Source: Clusia tigrina
Taxonomy: Eukaryota > Arthropoda > Insecta > Diptera > Clusiidae
Direction: 5' to 3'
NCBI GenBank assembly: GCA_920105625.2
Contig: OV050030.1
Location: 186,292,387 to 186,356,386, forward strand
DNA length: 64,000 nucleotides
How positions within the stretch are numbered: position 1 is the first letter of the stretch; each line of letters opens with the position of its first letter. A program made the translations under genes and the position numbers. Below the pieces are notes generated by a model. It made no database searches. It had not been told where the DNA came from and saw nothing but the letters and a program-made list of their open reading frames with translations. Of this stretch, positions 24,166 through 35,704 are shown piece by piece.

Positions 24166-25270
24166 CAATTTTTCATTTCAACATTGGCATTTGAGATATT
24201 GGCCTATACGATGGTATATCATTTTCCAGGTTTGAGAATCATTATTACCTCAGCCGTCTTCCAGTATATAGACATATATTTTAAGTTAAAGCATGAATTT
24301 ATCAAATAGGATAAATAAATAACGATATTTTATAATTTCGAAGAACTTCAAGCGTTATGAAGTCAAAACCTTGCGATTTGTTTAATTTCATTTTATGATT
24401 TGGATCCACTACTTCTTCAGATGTAACTGGCGTATTGTGAACAATTTTTTTTTTGTTCGGAGTAAAAGTTTTCCGTAGTGTGTTTGGCCATTGGGTGTGG
24501 CTTATTTTAATTTGATCGCTATGATTTGCAGGTCGGTTGAACGCTTTAGCAACCTAACGTAAAGAGGAGGCCGTGCTTTTAAATGCTTCATTCTTAGATC
24601 CCTTGATTGATACGCATAGTTGCCTAGTGATTTTACTCAGTTTTAATTTGTCTGCTGGAGACCGAGTTTGATTCCATCGTCGTCGAAGTGTTCGTTTTTC
24701 AACTACCATTTTCTTGAGGATACACTTTCCTGTTTACTACTGTCCTTTATGTGGGAGTACTGTTCCAGACTGCATTATGGATTTGCTGTGTCAGAAGCAC
24801 CTCATCTTCCAGTTGTTTAATGTCAGCATGCGGTCAGCAGCTGTAACCAACTTTTCGAATTCCAATTGGAGACAGTTCCAGTCAGTTAGATTATTTACTA
24901 ACCTTGAAGAGATTTGATTTAGATTTGGATTATCAGAAATTAATAACAGTACAGGCGAAAGGTCAGAATATAAATCAATTTTTGAATATAAAAAAGTCAA
25001 TCAAATCATTGTTGGTTGAAGGCCAATATGTGGGCTAACTGGTTGATTTTGTATATCATCATGTGTACTGTATGGTTTTATACATTTCTTTGACGTTTGT
25101 TGTTGTGAGCCTGGCACCCCAGTGCGTGTGTTTCGCATTGAAGTCACCACAGCGACCCTTGTATCGCTGAATAAGAGTCAAGTAGTGCTCAAATTTTAAT
25201 TGATGTCATGGTGGACTATATAATGCTGTTAGAACTAATGGCTCTTTAAAACTTTCAACGGAAACGGAAG
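24165..25270 (-). pseudogene. Jockey-clade endonuclease-RT fragment
   Basis: Minus strand, from 25270: ALYSPP, then CGDFNAKHTHWGARL (near 25145-25100), SDLSPVLLLISDNP (near 24965), LRRRWNQTRSPADK (near 24680), FTPN, LNKSQGFDFITLEVL (near 24370) and WKTAEVIMILKPGK with YRPIS at 24170-24260. This is the endonuclease end, linker and start of RT. It is cut at both ends: 5' by in-frame fusion to a Gag, 3' by the R1-like element. Several stops are present. Confidence 0.8.
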
Positions 25271-25883
25271 TTGTTTGAAATTGTTTGAATAGTTTTTGCA
25301 GACCTCGTACTATCTGCCAATGTTGCTCTAGATTGCTTGCCTGACGCGTGTAGAAACTGCCTGGGTGTATTGGCTGGTTGGCAAGCAATTGATCAATCGT
25401 CTTAAAGATGTTAGTGATGAGTTGTCCTTGTCGATGAACATGCGACAGAACGTGTTGGGAACGAGACTGTTGTTGCATAGCCCCACCTTCCTGAGTTAGT
25501 GGTTGTAGCCGTACTAGTCTAGGTGATTGTGCTCTTGGCACTGGTGTTGTTGTCTTCGGGAGTATCTTTGATGCCTTCAGCGTATTGATAGTGCCTTGCA
25601 TTTCCTCGCGAAGCTTGTAATATTTGGCACCCACCATTGCGTGTATGTCCTTCGCAAAGTATGGGTGAGAAGCGTCATCCCCATAGATTTTCCGGATCAC
25701 AACGTCAGATTGGTTGAATTGTTGCCATTGATTATCAAGTTCTTGCAGCCTTTTTTCCACGAATTCTAATGTCCTTCGTTCGTGAGTTGTTTTCTTATAG
25801 CTTGATATCAGTGTTTGAATGGTCAATGCTCGGTCGTCTTGTTGACGAACCAGCTCTTCAATTGACATGCTATCGGAAGTCAT
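25206..25883 (-). CDS. LTR-retrotransposon Gag N-terminal region, fused to Jockey sequence
   Basis: ATG 25883 lies about 65 bp inside the primer binding site of the adjacent LTR, so it is the first ORF of that element. It encodes 225 residues: a helical N-terminus (LVRQQDDRALTIQTLISSYK, ERRTLEFVEKRLQELDNQWQ, YFAKDIHAMVGAKYYKLRE) like the early Gag of BEL/Pao or some Gypsy elements, then a Gln-rich middle and a second helical repeat (QGQLITNIFKTIDQLL ... LEQHWQIVRGLQKLFKQFQ). The last about 12 residues, including LTALYSPP, belong to the Jockey endonuclease, so the ORF crosses a junction near 25240-25270. BEL or Gypsy remains open. Confidence 0.6.
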   Translation of the reverse strand: MTSDSMSIEELVRQQDDRALTIQTLISSYKKTTHERRTLEFVEKRLQELDNQWQQFNQSDVVIRKIYGDDASHPYFAKDIHAMVGAKYYKLREEMQGTINTLKASKILPKTTTPVPRAQSPRLVRLQPLTQEGGAMQQQSRSQHVLSHVHRQGQLITNIFKTIDQLLANQPIHPGSFYTRQASNLEQHWQIVRGLQKLFKQFQTTSVSVESFKEPLVLTALYSPP

Positions 25884-25947
25884 GATGAATTTATAGGCTG
25901 TATTCAGCTGTTGTCCTCAGGAATGGTAGATGTGCCGTGTCCTGTTG

Positions 25948-25965
25948 ATCACGTCGGGGTCACCA
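25948..25965 (-). promoter_or_regulatory. Primer binding site, tRNA-Trp
   Basis: On the minus strand TGGTGACCCCGACGTGAT follows the LTR by 4 bp. It is the exact complement of the animal tRNA-Trp 3' end (ATCACGTCGGGGTCA plus CCA), from general knowledge. Confidence 0.8.
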
Positions 25966-25969
25966 AAAA

Positions 25970-26461
25970 TGTTTAAGGATCCTTTTCCTTAAATGGTTGC
26001 CAGTTCGGTGCTTGTACCAAAATGGCTGATGAGTTGTTATATGGTGCTTGTACCAGTATAACGTAGGTTAATCACAAATTGATTAGTTAGGTTGCTATTT
26101 CGGTGCTTGTACCAATATAGCTGTTGCGATTGTTATATGGCGCATGAACCAGTATACCTTAGAAAAAACACAAATTCGTGTGGTTGATGGAGTCAATTAT
26201 TAAAACTGACTGATTTATTTCATAAAGGTGTGAACTTATATACTAATTGATACACATATAATTACAATAACAATTAAGGAATTTAACTAATGCTTACGTA
26301 CAAAATAAAACGGAAGTATCTTGTTTCTTAAAATTAAAGAAATTGAAAATAAATTTTCACACACATAATTGTGCATACGTATGTGCAAATAAAGCTAACT
26401 GCAATTTGATGGGCATATTCGTTCGTGGAGCAGTGGGATCGCTACGCTCGGCATATTGTTA

Positions 26462-26465
<4 letters not shown>
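25970..26465 (-). repeat. LTR (496 bp) with a fourfold internal motif
   Basis: On the minus strand it starts TGTTTAA and ends TTAAACA, a 7-bp terminal inverted repeat, and is followed by the tRNA-Trp PBS. GGTGCTTGTACC (plus-strand view) occurs at 26007, 26043, 26102 and, diverged, 26139, inside two larger direct repeats. Its outer end abuts a TA array. Confidence 0.8.

Positions 26466-26529
<64 letters not shown>
26466..26529. repeat. (TA)n microsatellite, about 64 bp
   Basis: A pure TA array between the LTR start and the truncated I-like copy. Confidence 0.95.
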
Positions 26530-26531
<2 letters not shown>

Positions 26532-27600
26532 GTTCTCATTGCACCTGTCACACTCAAACAAGCAATACGGTGAATCTTGTTAAGGGTCATCTCAGCTTTT
26601 GTTTGGTTTGCTTTTGGCCACCATACCAAAGGCGCGTATGTAATCATTAGTAATATTATTGTTTTATATGACCACGGCATCATTTTTGGCCGTACTCCCC
26701 ATGTTTTACCGTACAACCTCTTGCAAGCGTAGGTTGCTCTTAAGGCTTCACTAGTTATGTATGATAAGTGGTTTTTCCAAGTTAGAGTTTTGTCTAGGAG
26801 TACTCACAGATATTTCATTTCATTGCACATTGGTAAGTTCGTGGTCCCCAAACTTAAGGTCCCCAGATTCAGTTTCCTTCTTTTGGCGAAGTGTGCCACG
26901 TTTGTTTTATACGAATTTATCGATAGTCCTTTCTCCTGACACCAGTTTTGAGTGATGTCAAGAGCTAGTTGCATGCGATCTGTTATGGTAGAGTCAAACT
27001 TGCCTCTGACCAGAATTGCCAAATCATCCGCAAAGCCCTGAACTTCTTATCCGAGGTCATTGAGAGTTTGTAAGAGATCGTCGATAACCAATAAGCATTG
27101 GAGAGGCGATAGGACGCCCCCTGGGGACATCCTTTGGCTGACCTGACAATTAGCTTTGCTGTCTCTGTTTCAAAGATTGTTGTTCTGTTTTTCAGCATAT
27201 CGAGAACCCATGTTATGATCAGTGTTTGTATACCTTTCCTGTTCATCCCGTCCTCAATTGATCTGAAATCAGCATTGTCAAAAGCCCCCGTAATGTCAAC
27301 CGATGTACAGAGAGCTATTTCTGTACCTTCAAACGCCTTTTCAATTTTGCTCGTTAAGCTCGCGTTGGCGGGCTTTTTTGCGCAAAATATTTAGCTCCCC
27401 ACTTAACCAGGGTACGTTCCTAGAACGTTTCTTCACAACTAAATTGCAACTACTTTCAAAAGCCTCAATTATTATATTATTTAATTTGTTAACTTCAAGG
27501 TCTAGTTCCCGAGAGTTGCATTTTTTTTCACTAGAGCACGCAATATTTCTCTAAGTAAAGTTACATATCGACCAGTTGGTCTTCCTAACATTTCTTGTTT
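26530..27600 (-). pseudogene. I-like ORF2 remnant: linker plus reverse transcriptase
   Basis: RNVRKTNW, CNSRELDLEVNKLN, RSRNVPWLSGELNILRKKARQRE (27590-27375) is the pre-RT linker. The RT resumes at SKIEKAFE, DITGAFDNADF, LDMLKNRTTIFETETAK, CPQG and FADD-type sequence (near 27025), followed by GLSINSYKTNVAHFAK, LSLGTTN and KTWGVRPKMMPWSYKT. The 1-nt loss after CPQG and the stop shortly before FADD are the same as in the plus-strand copy. Confidence 0.8.
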
Positions 27601-28292
27601 CGAAGGAGCCTCCAATTTCCACCAACCCTCCCAATTTCTTCAGTGGACCATATGCCCTCCGGGAAATTGCTAGGTATAACTCTTTCCTTTTTAGCGCAGA
27701 CTGTCTCCGCTAGAGTAGGCTTTGAACAGGGAAGCCCCAAGGAGGCGCTCTGCACGCCATGTCTTTCATAAACCACAGCCATCTTCTTTCTGGGACCAGG
27801 TTCGCCCCCAAGTAAGGTCTCTACCTCCTTCATCTCACCACAAAACGGCTGGTCAGCTGGGGGCACTATTGACAATTTATCAATGTTTTTGTTGCCTTCT
27901 TTTGCAAACCGCTTTGTCGGCCTGGAGCTCGATGTCACAGACAGGCGCAGACACATTGGCAGGATTTGCCACCAAGGACCGAACTGCTTCCAGCGATATG
28001 TCCCTGGCAAGCAAAGCCAAAAATCGTTTAGGTCCCGCGCCGGACAGCTTCGCCCTAAGTTTTGGAATCTTCTTCTCTGGATCAGGTTCAAGAAGATTTC
28101 TCTCTTGTTCCGAGGAGATAGCCGACTCCTGGCTATCCATCTCATCCGGCCTGTCGGATAAGGGACCGGGTGCCCCCCCAACAGGTCCTGCTCCATACTT
28201 TCATTGTCGATGGGACCAGAGGCAACCTCGACCAATGATGGCTGTTGGCTCTTCGTAGCCACATTATGCACATTTGAAGGTGTGCAGTCCAT
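27600..28292 (-). pseudogene. I-like ORF1 N-terminal part (frameshifted)
   Basis: ATG 28292 reads MDCTPSNVHNVATKSQQPSL, then IDNESMEQDLLGG. Near 28140 the frame shifts to MDSQESAISSEQERNLLEPD, PKLRAKLSGAGPKRFLALLARD and VCDIELQADKAVCKR (to about 27885), then back to PADQPFCGEMKEVETLLGGEP and AKKERVIPSNFPEGIW. This is hydrophilic and basic, like an ORF1 RNA-binding protein without visible zinc knuckles, which were lost with the first deletion. It lies upstream of ORF2-derived sequence in the same element. Confidence 0.55.
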
Positions 28293-28880
28293 TTTTTAAA
28301 TTTTCCGTTAAATTTTTTAGCGTTAAATTTTCCATACATTTTCTTTTATTTTTTTTTGCGTTTTGGTCACCGACGGCGCCCCCATGGTAAGGCTAATTGA
28401 AACCGTAGGTTCGCCGGACCACGTACGGAGTTCGCTATTAAGCTTGACTCTACCTCGATCAAGCAAGCTCACTGGCATAGCTGTTCCACCGTGAATTTAG
28501 GGTGTTTTCTTGGGTCAATAAGTCTGATGAACCCTGCCCCAGAGAGCTTTCCTTCTCCCCCGCCCGGCAATCAGCGACCCAAACTCAGCAGACCGTACTG
28601 AAAATGGGCCATTGGTCTGAAAAAGAATTGCCGCACTTACCCGAAGGGCTGAGCAATTCGTTAGTGTCTAGGCGATCCGGCGGTCTCAATGAGACGTTCG
28701 ATATGGGCCAGTAGGACTACTAACTAGCCTTAACGACTGAGCAGGAATCGTAGAAAAGTACCTTCAAACTGTGCGTTGGAGGTAGTTCTTAGTTTGTGTA
28801 AGTGGACCATGTCACCGTCTTTCATGTGCCATCTACCAGCACACAGTAAGCCCCTACACCTCAACAAAGTGACCTAACGT
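28293..28880 (-). other. Leader of the I-like copy
   Basis: Non-coding sequence upstream of ORF1. No motif was identified. It meets repeat X at about 28885. Confidence 0.45.
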
Positions 28881-28884
28881 AGAG

Positions 28885-29371
<487 letters not shown>

Positions 29372-29684
29372 AGTTAACACATCCGGCCAGGCATAGTTCA
29401 CTGACCCGGTGATCATGCAATTCACAGTCAACGGTGCATGTTCAGTTACTTTTGCAACTTTGGCACAATTATGCTGCCGCCAACATTCCATGCGCCGACA
29501 CCCGAAACCCAATCCGCTTTAACATAAGTGCTGCCCCAGCGATTATAAGTCAAGGCTAGCTTCATAATAAGAATATTTTGTATTTTAGTTTTTAGTCTGT
29601 TTTGAGCAATAAACTTGAATGCTTTACCCATAAATGAGTACTTAATTTTCGTGACATCGCACAAGATAAGTACAAAACATTAAT
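29372..29684 (+). repeat. Errantivirus 5' LTR
   Basis: It starts AGTTAACACATCCGG and ends AACATTAAT before TTGGCGCC. It is almost identical to 33421-33733. Confidence 0.9.
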
Positions 29685-29701
29685 TGGCGCCCATCGGTGG
29701 A
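29685..29701 (+). promoter_or_regulatory. Primer binding site, tRNA-Lys-like
   Basis: TTGGCGCCCATCGGTGG lies directly after the LTR. The first nine bases TGGCGCCCA fit a tRNA-Lys 3' end; the rest fits less well. Confidence 0.55.
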
Positions 29702-29974
29702 GCAGAACTCACTCACCCAAGCAAATCAACATCGTTGCAGTCACACGCAACTACAAACACACAGCAGCAGCAACAACGGCTACGTGCTACGTGGAAAAAC
29801 AACACGAAAAAACAGCAGCAGCAGCAACAAATAATCTTTCTAAGAAAAACCTTGAAAAATGTAAGTAGAGTGCTTATTTAAAAAAAAAAAGGAAAATAAA
29901 ATTATAAATTCAGTGCGAGTTGTAATTGATTTTTGCGAGTTTTTATTACGGCTAATTAAACGTAAATCCATTTC
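29702..29974 (+). other. Errantivirus leader
   Basis: CAG/CAA-rich leader; GTAAGTAG at about 29860 is a good candidate donor for the env splice. No ORF is supported. Confidence 0.5.
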
Positions 29975-31220
29975 ATGAGTGTTAGTGATATTGAAGTTGA
30001 TAAATTAGTGGCGGATTTGAAAACTATACTTAGACCGAGTGAAATTCATCCGAAAATGTAATTTAATCAGTCCGATATGAAAACTCTATTAGAGTTCGCA
30101 GTTAATTCTGCACTTGAAAATCAAGCGAGAGTATTCGAGCAAAAGCTTCTAGAAATGGAAAATAAATTCCGTAGAACATTAGTATCCGCGCCAGAGGTGG
30201 AAGTTTTTACTGACGCTGTAATAACTCCTGGCGTAAAATGTGACGAAACACTAGACATCGTTAAATCTTTGCCTGATTTTGAGGGCAAAATCGAAACATA
30301 TGTTTCATGGCGGAAAGCTGCGCATACCGCATATAAAATATTTGAAAATTATGTGGGAAGTTCCAAACATTATCAAGCCTTAGGTATAATTAGGAATAAA
30401 ATCAAAGGCCCCGCCGATATGGTACTGTCTTCATATGACACACCATTAAATTTCAAAGCAATTATTAATAGACTTGATTTTACTTACGCTGATAAGCGGC
30501 CAATTTACTTAATAGAGCAGGAGCTGTCTATTCTTCGTCAAGCAAGCTTGACAATAATTCAATACTATGAAGAAATAGAAAAGAAATTAACGCTCTTAAT
30601 AAATAAAACAATAATGACATATGACTCTGCCATAGCTTCCTCTCTTAATGAAAAATACAGAGCAGATGCACTGCGAGTATTCATCTCGGGAACAAAAAAG
30701 GCTCTTAGCGACGTTCTTTTCTCGGCACGACCAAAAGATCTGCCATCAGCTTTGGCCTTAGCCCAATAAGTTGAGTCAAATCATGAGCGTTTTCAATTCG
30801 CGAATAATTTTGCAAGAAGTATCGAGGAAAGGGCTCACCGCAACGAGCATAGACAGCAAAAACATTTGCCCTCCGAAAATAATACTTCTCAACCGGGGAA
30901 AAAACCATATTTTAAGCAAAAGACACGGGATAATAATCAAAACGTACCACAAGAACCACCCCAACCAATGGACATTGACAATTCATCCCGGTTCAGACAA
31001 CCGACCCAAAATGGTAATGATACCTATACTTCATATCCCAATCAGGCTTCAAAAAGGGCGAATAGTGGTACAGCTAGATATACCGGTCTGAAACAACAAA
31101 GAGTATATCATATCTCACAGTCAAACAATTTCGAAAATCAAGAGGAAGAAGAATACCAGGATATTGTTGAGTCAGAGGTAACAGATGTAGACGATGAAAA
31201 TCAGCTTCAAGAGGTGAATT
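29975..31220 (+). pseudogene. gag: Errantivirus gag (two in-frame stops)
   Basis: ATG 29975 starts MSVSDIEVDKLVADLK. TAA at 30059 and TAA at 30767 interrupt the same frame, which otherwise stays open. Coiled-coil residues about 35-60 (LENQARVFEQKLLEMENKF) precede a capsid-like domain (SLPDFEGKIETYVSWRKAAH, LGIIRNKIKGPADMVL, DALRVFISGTKKALSDVLF). The C-terminus is Asn/Gln-rich and disordered, without a zinc knuckle, as usual for gypsy-group Gag. It would form the particle; the stops prevent a full product. Confidence 0.85.
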
Positions 31221-31933
31221 TTTTTAGACAAAGCTCCCTGCTGCCGTTTGTAGAGCGAACGATAGCAGGTAGAACAATTAAATTGCTCATAGACACAGGC
31301 GCTTCAAAAAATTACATAAAATCTATCCCAGAATTAAAAAACGTAACCTCGGTAAAAGAAAAGTTTTTGGTTAAGTCAATTCATGGCTTTAACCCCGTTC
31401 AGGAAAAATGCCTTCTGCATCTTTTCGATGTCACAACAGAATTCTTTTTGCTTCCAAATTTATCAAGTTTGGATGGAATAATTGGGCTTGATCTATTAAA
31501 TACAGTAAATGCCACCTTAGACTTTAAGAATAAAACTTTAAATACCCGATCTGGATCCGAAATAATTAAATTCAAAAAATGCGCAAGTGTAAATTTTACG
31601 GAAATCGACAACATAGAAGTCCCCCTAGAAATAGATAACAATTTTAAAAAAATGTTGAAGGAAAGAATAACTGTATTTGCTGACCCAAATGAGGCACTCC
31701 CGTATAACACGAATATTATCGCCACAATTCGAACAGAAGACGAGGACCCCATTTATTCAAAATTATATCCCTACCCATTAGGAGTTTCAGACTTTGTAAA
31801 AAGTGAAGTAAATAGTATGCTCAGAGATAATATTATTAGGCCTTCAAGATCACCGTACAATAATCCGGTATGGGATCCTGGGATCAAGGTCCTAATTAGG
31901 GGGAGGGAGGTCCATAAGGACAATTTAAGATAA
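31220..31933 (+). pseudogene. pol: Errantivirus protease, RT N-terminus and integrase tail (deletion fusion)
   Basis: It continues in the gag frame. The protease active site LLIDTGASKNYI lies near 31283-31320 and the domain continues to GLDLLN near 31490. The RT start follows (YSKLYPYPLGVSDFVKSEV, RPSRSPYNNPVW, to about 31872). Then come DPGIKVLIRGREVHKDNLR and a stop at 31931, which looks like the integrase C-terminal end. TGGGATC occurs twice around the joint (31871-31877 and 31879-31885), suggesting a microhomology deletion that removed the RT palm, RNase H and most of integrase. Confidence 0.8.
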
Positions 31934-31973
31934 AAAAGCGTTCAATACTCACCCTATTCTGTATCTTTCTCTA

Positions 31974-33420
31974 GGGCTCGGATCTTACTTGTTTTACTTT
32001 TTGTAACAGCAACAACTGGAAAGATTGTGGACTACTCGAATTCGGACTACATTCCCTTAATGGATGGAAATGCAGTTATTTGGAAAGAATTTCAGTTCCT
32101 AAGACATTCATCAGACTTAGCCATGTACTCGGAAATTGTCGAGGAGACAAAATCACTCATAAATCAATTCCCTCTGTCCCATATGAAAAAAATTCTTGAA
32201 TCCGATATAGGTCATATTACATCATTGCTAGAAACTGTAACCATTCACCATAGGCAGACACGGAGTCTTAATTTTTTGGGAACGGCTCTTAAAGTTGTTG
32301 CCGGGACTCCTGATTTTGCCGACTTTGAAGCACTAAAATTTCGGCAACAAGAGATTAATGAATCAATTAACCGACAGGCAGTTATTAACACAAGAGTTCA
32401 GGAAAAGATTAATAATATAACAGAATCTATAAATATTATAATGAAATTTGCAAAACAAAAACAAATAGAAACAGGACACCTTTATGAAAATTTACTAGCA
32501 AGAAATAGAATGGTAATCTCAGAACTTGAAATGTTAATGTTATCAATAACACTCGCAAAAATCCAAATTATAAACCCGGCAATGCTTGATTCAGAAGATT
32601 TAAATCAAATTTTAAAGGAGCACTCTACCAGTATAACAATAGCAGACTTAATGGAAGTTTCATTTGTCACTGATCTGTTAGATTATAAATTTATACACTT
32701 TATTATTAAGTATCCTGATCCTAGTATTGTTTGTAAAAAGATAACCCTATTTCCTGTTCAGAGAAATGGTACCATACTGCATTTTGCTGGATATGGTAAT
32801 GTGGCGGACTGTGAAAATAAAATCGTGCCAATTGGAAATTGTACTGCTACACTTACCGCTACGTTTTGCAAAGAGCTACCTTTCACAACTTGTGCGCAAC
32901 AACTACATTCTGGAGGCATTGCACAAGGCAATACCCGTCCCAGTCACCTAGTGCCATTAGAGGCGGTAGACGATGGTATCATCATAATAAATGAGGAAAC
33001 AGCTACAGTAAAGATAGGCAATGAAACAGACAAGCTTATTCATGGCACCTTCCTGCTGACATTTGCCGATGAAGTTCACATAAATGGGTCTCAATTCAGA
33101 AACACAAAAAACATCATACGACGACACCCAGGTTCTGCAGCATCGACTATGTTAAATATAACCGGACATCAGGAGATTTTGAGTTTGCCCTATCTTCAGA
33201 GGTTGAACTTCGATAACCTACACTACATTAACAAAGTCGAAAGGAAGCTAATGGTATGGCCTACGGCGTTCAGCGTACTCACCATCATCGCTCTGGTTAT
33301 CGGATTTTCAATTCGCAAGAGGTATCAAAATTCAAACAAAAGGAAACAGATATCGTCCCTGAAAATTGTACTGGACACTTTAAGGAAAACCGAGGACGGC
33401 CTTCAATCTAGCGAAGGAGG

Positions 33421-33445
<25 letters not shown>
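31974..33445 (+). CDS. env: Errantivirus Env, F-like fusion glycoprotein (open)
   Basis: The frame is open from about 31973 to the stop at 33443-33445. TATCTTTCTCTAG at 31962-31974 is a good 3' splice site, so Env is probably made from a spliced RNA as in gypsy. A hydrophobic signal-like segment (ILLVLLFVTATTG) follows, then the ectodomain. A furin-type RQTR site lies about 79 residues after codon 32027, just before a Gly/Ala-rich fusion-peptide-like stretch. Several N-x-S/T sites and Cys residues are spread over the ectodomain, and one membrane segment lies near 33250-33315, followed by a basic cytoplasmic tail. The stop falls inside the 3' LTR. Family: baculovirus-F-like. No stop interrupts it; whether it is expressed is unknown. 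Confidence 0.85.
33405..33420 (+). promoter_or_regulatory. Errantivirus polypurine tract
   Basis: Purine-rich AGCGAAGGAGG directly before the 3' LTR and within the env reading frame. Confidence 0.7.
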
Positions 33446-35165
<1,720 letters not shown>

Positions 35166-35704
35166 TATAAATGTTATTTGAAATTGGGGTGAAATGTAGA
35201 TCGCCTCCACGCGGTGCACCCTGGGTTACGCTAAATGGTCTACACTCACCCAGGTGCTGATGTTTCCTTGCACGGGAGTTCAGTAGCACCAATTGGCGCG
35301 AACCCCACCCCTCGTCCCCGGACTCCTCTCTGGACCAATGTAATTATTCTGAATGCCCTGAGCTAGTAGCTGTAATTTTCTGGACCTAGCTGTCTTTTGT
35401 CACAGTAGTACCAAGGTGAAACTTGAGTGTGAACAGCTCCAGTCTAAGGTAGCAGCTGCCACCGTCCCTTTAAATCTTGGCAGGCCTTAAAGTACGTTCG
35501 ACGTCTGTTACCGTTAAGTCGGTAGTGTGGGTTCGGTTGAGTGGAACTCCCGATTAGCACTGGTCTGGCTCTGAGCACTTGACCCCATAAGGGCTTCTGC
35601 CAACCCTCGCATGGCCTCCCTGCTTGCACAGATAACCATGGTACCATATTTAGTGACCACATGTTCGGACTGAGATAGCGGCTTTGAGTGGGGACCCTTC
35701 TTGC

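Larger units (their letters stand above)
26530..28880 (-). mobile_element. I-like non-LTR element, internally deleted copy
   Basis: It is the same family as 6636-7986/19013-20198 but on the minus strand. From 28880: leader, ORF1 (28292-27600), then directly the endonuclease-RT linker (about 27600-27395), then directly RT from the TSRIEKAFE region to the GAMRT segment (27360-26530), where the TA array cuts it. Two internal deletions are therefore visible. Across 26540-26600 it preserves the sequence that the Gypsy-type element interrupted in the other copy. Confidence 0.8.
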
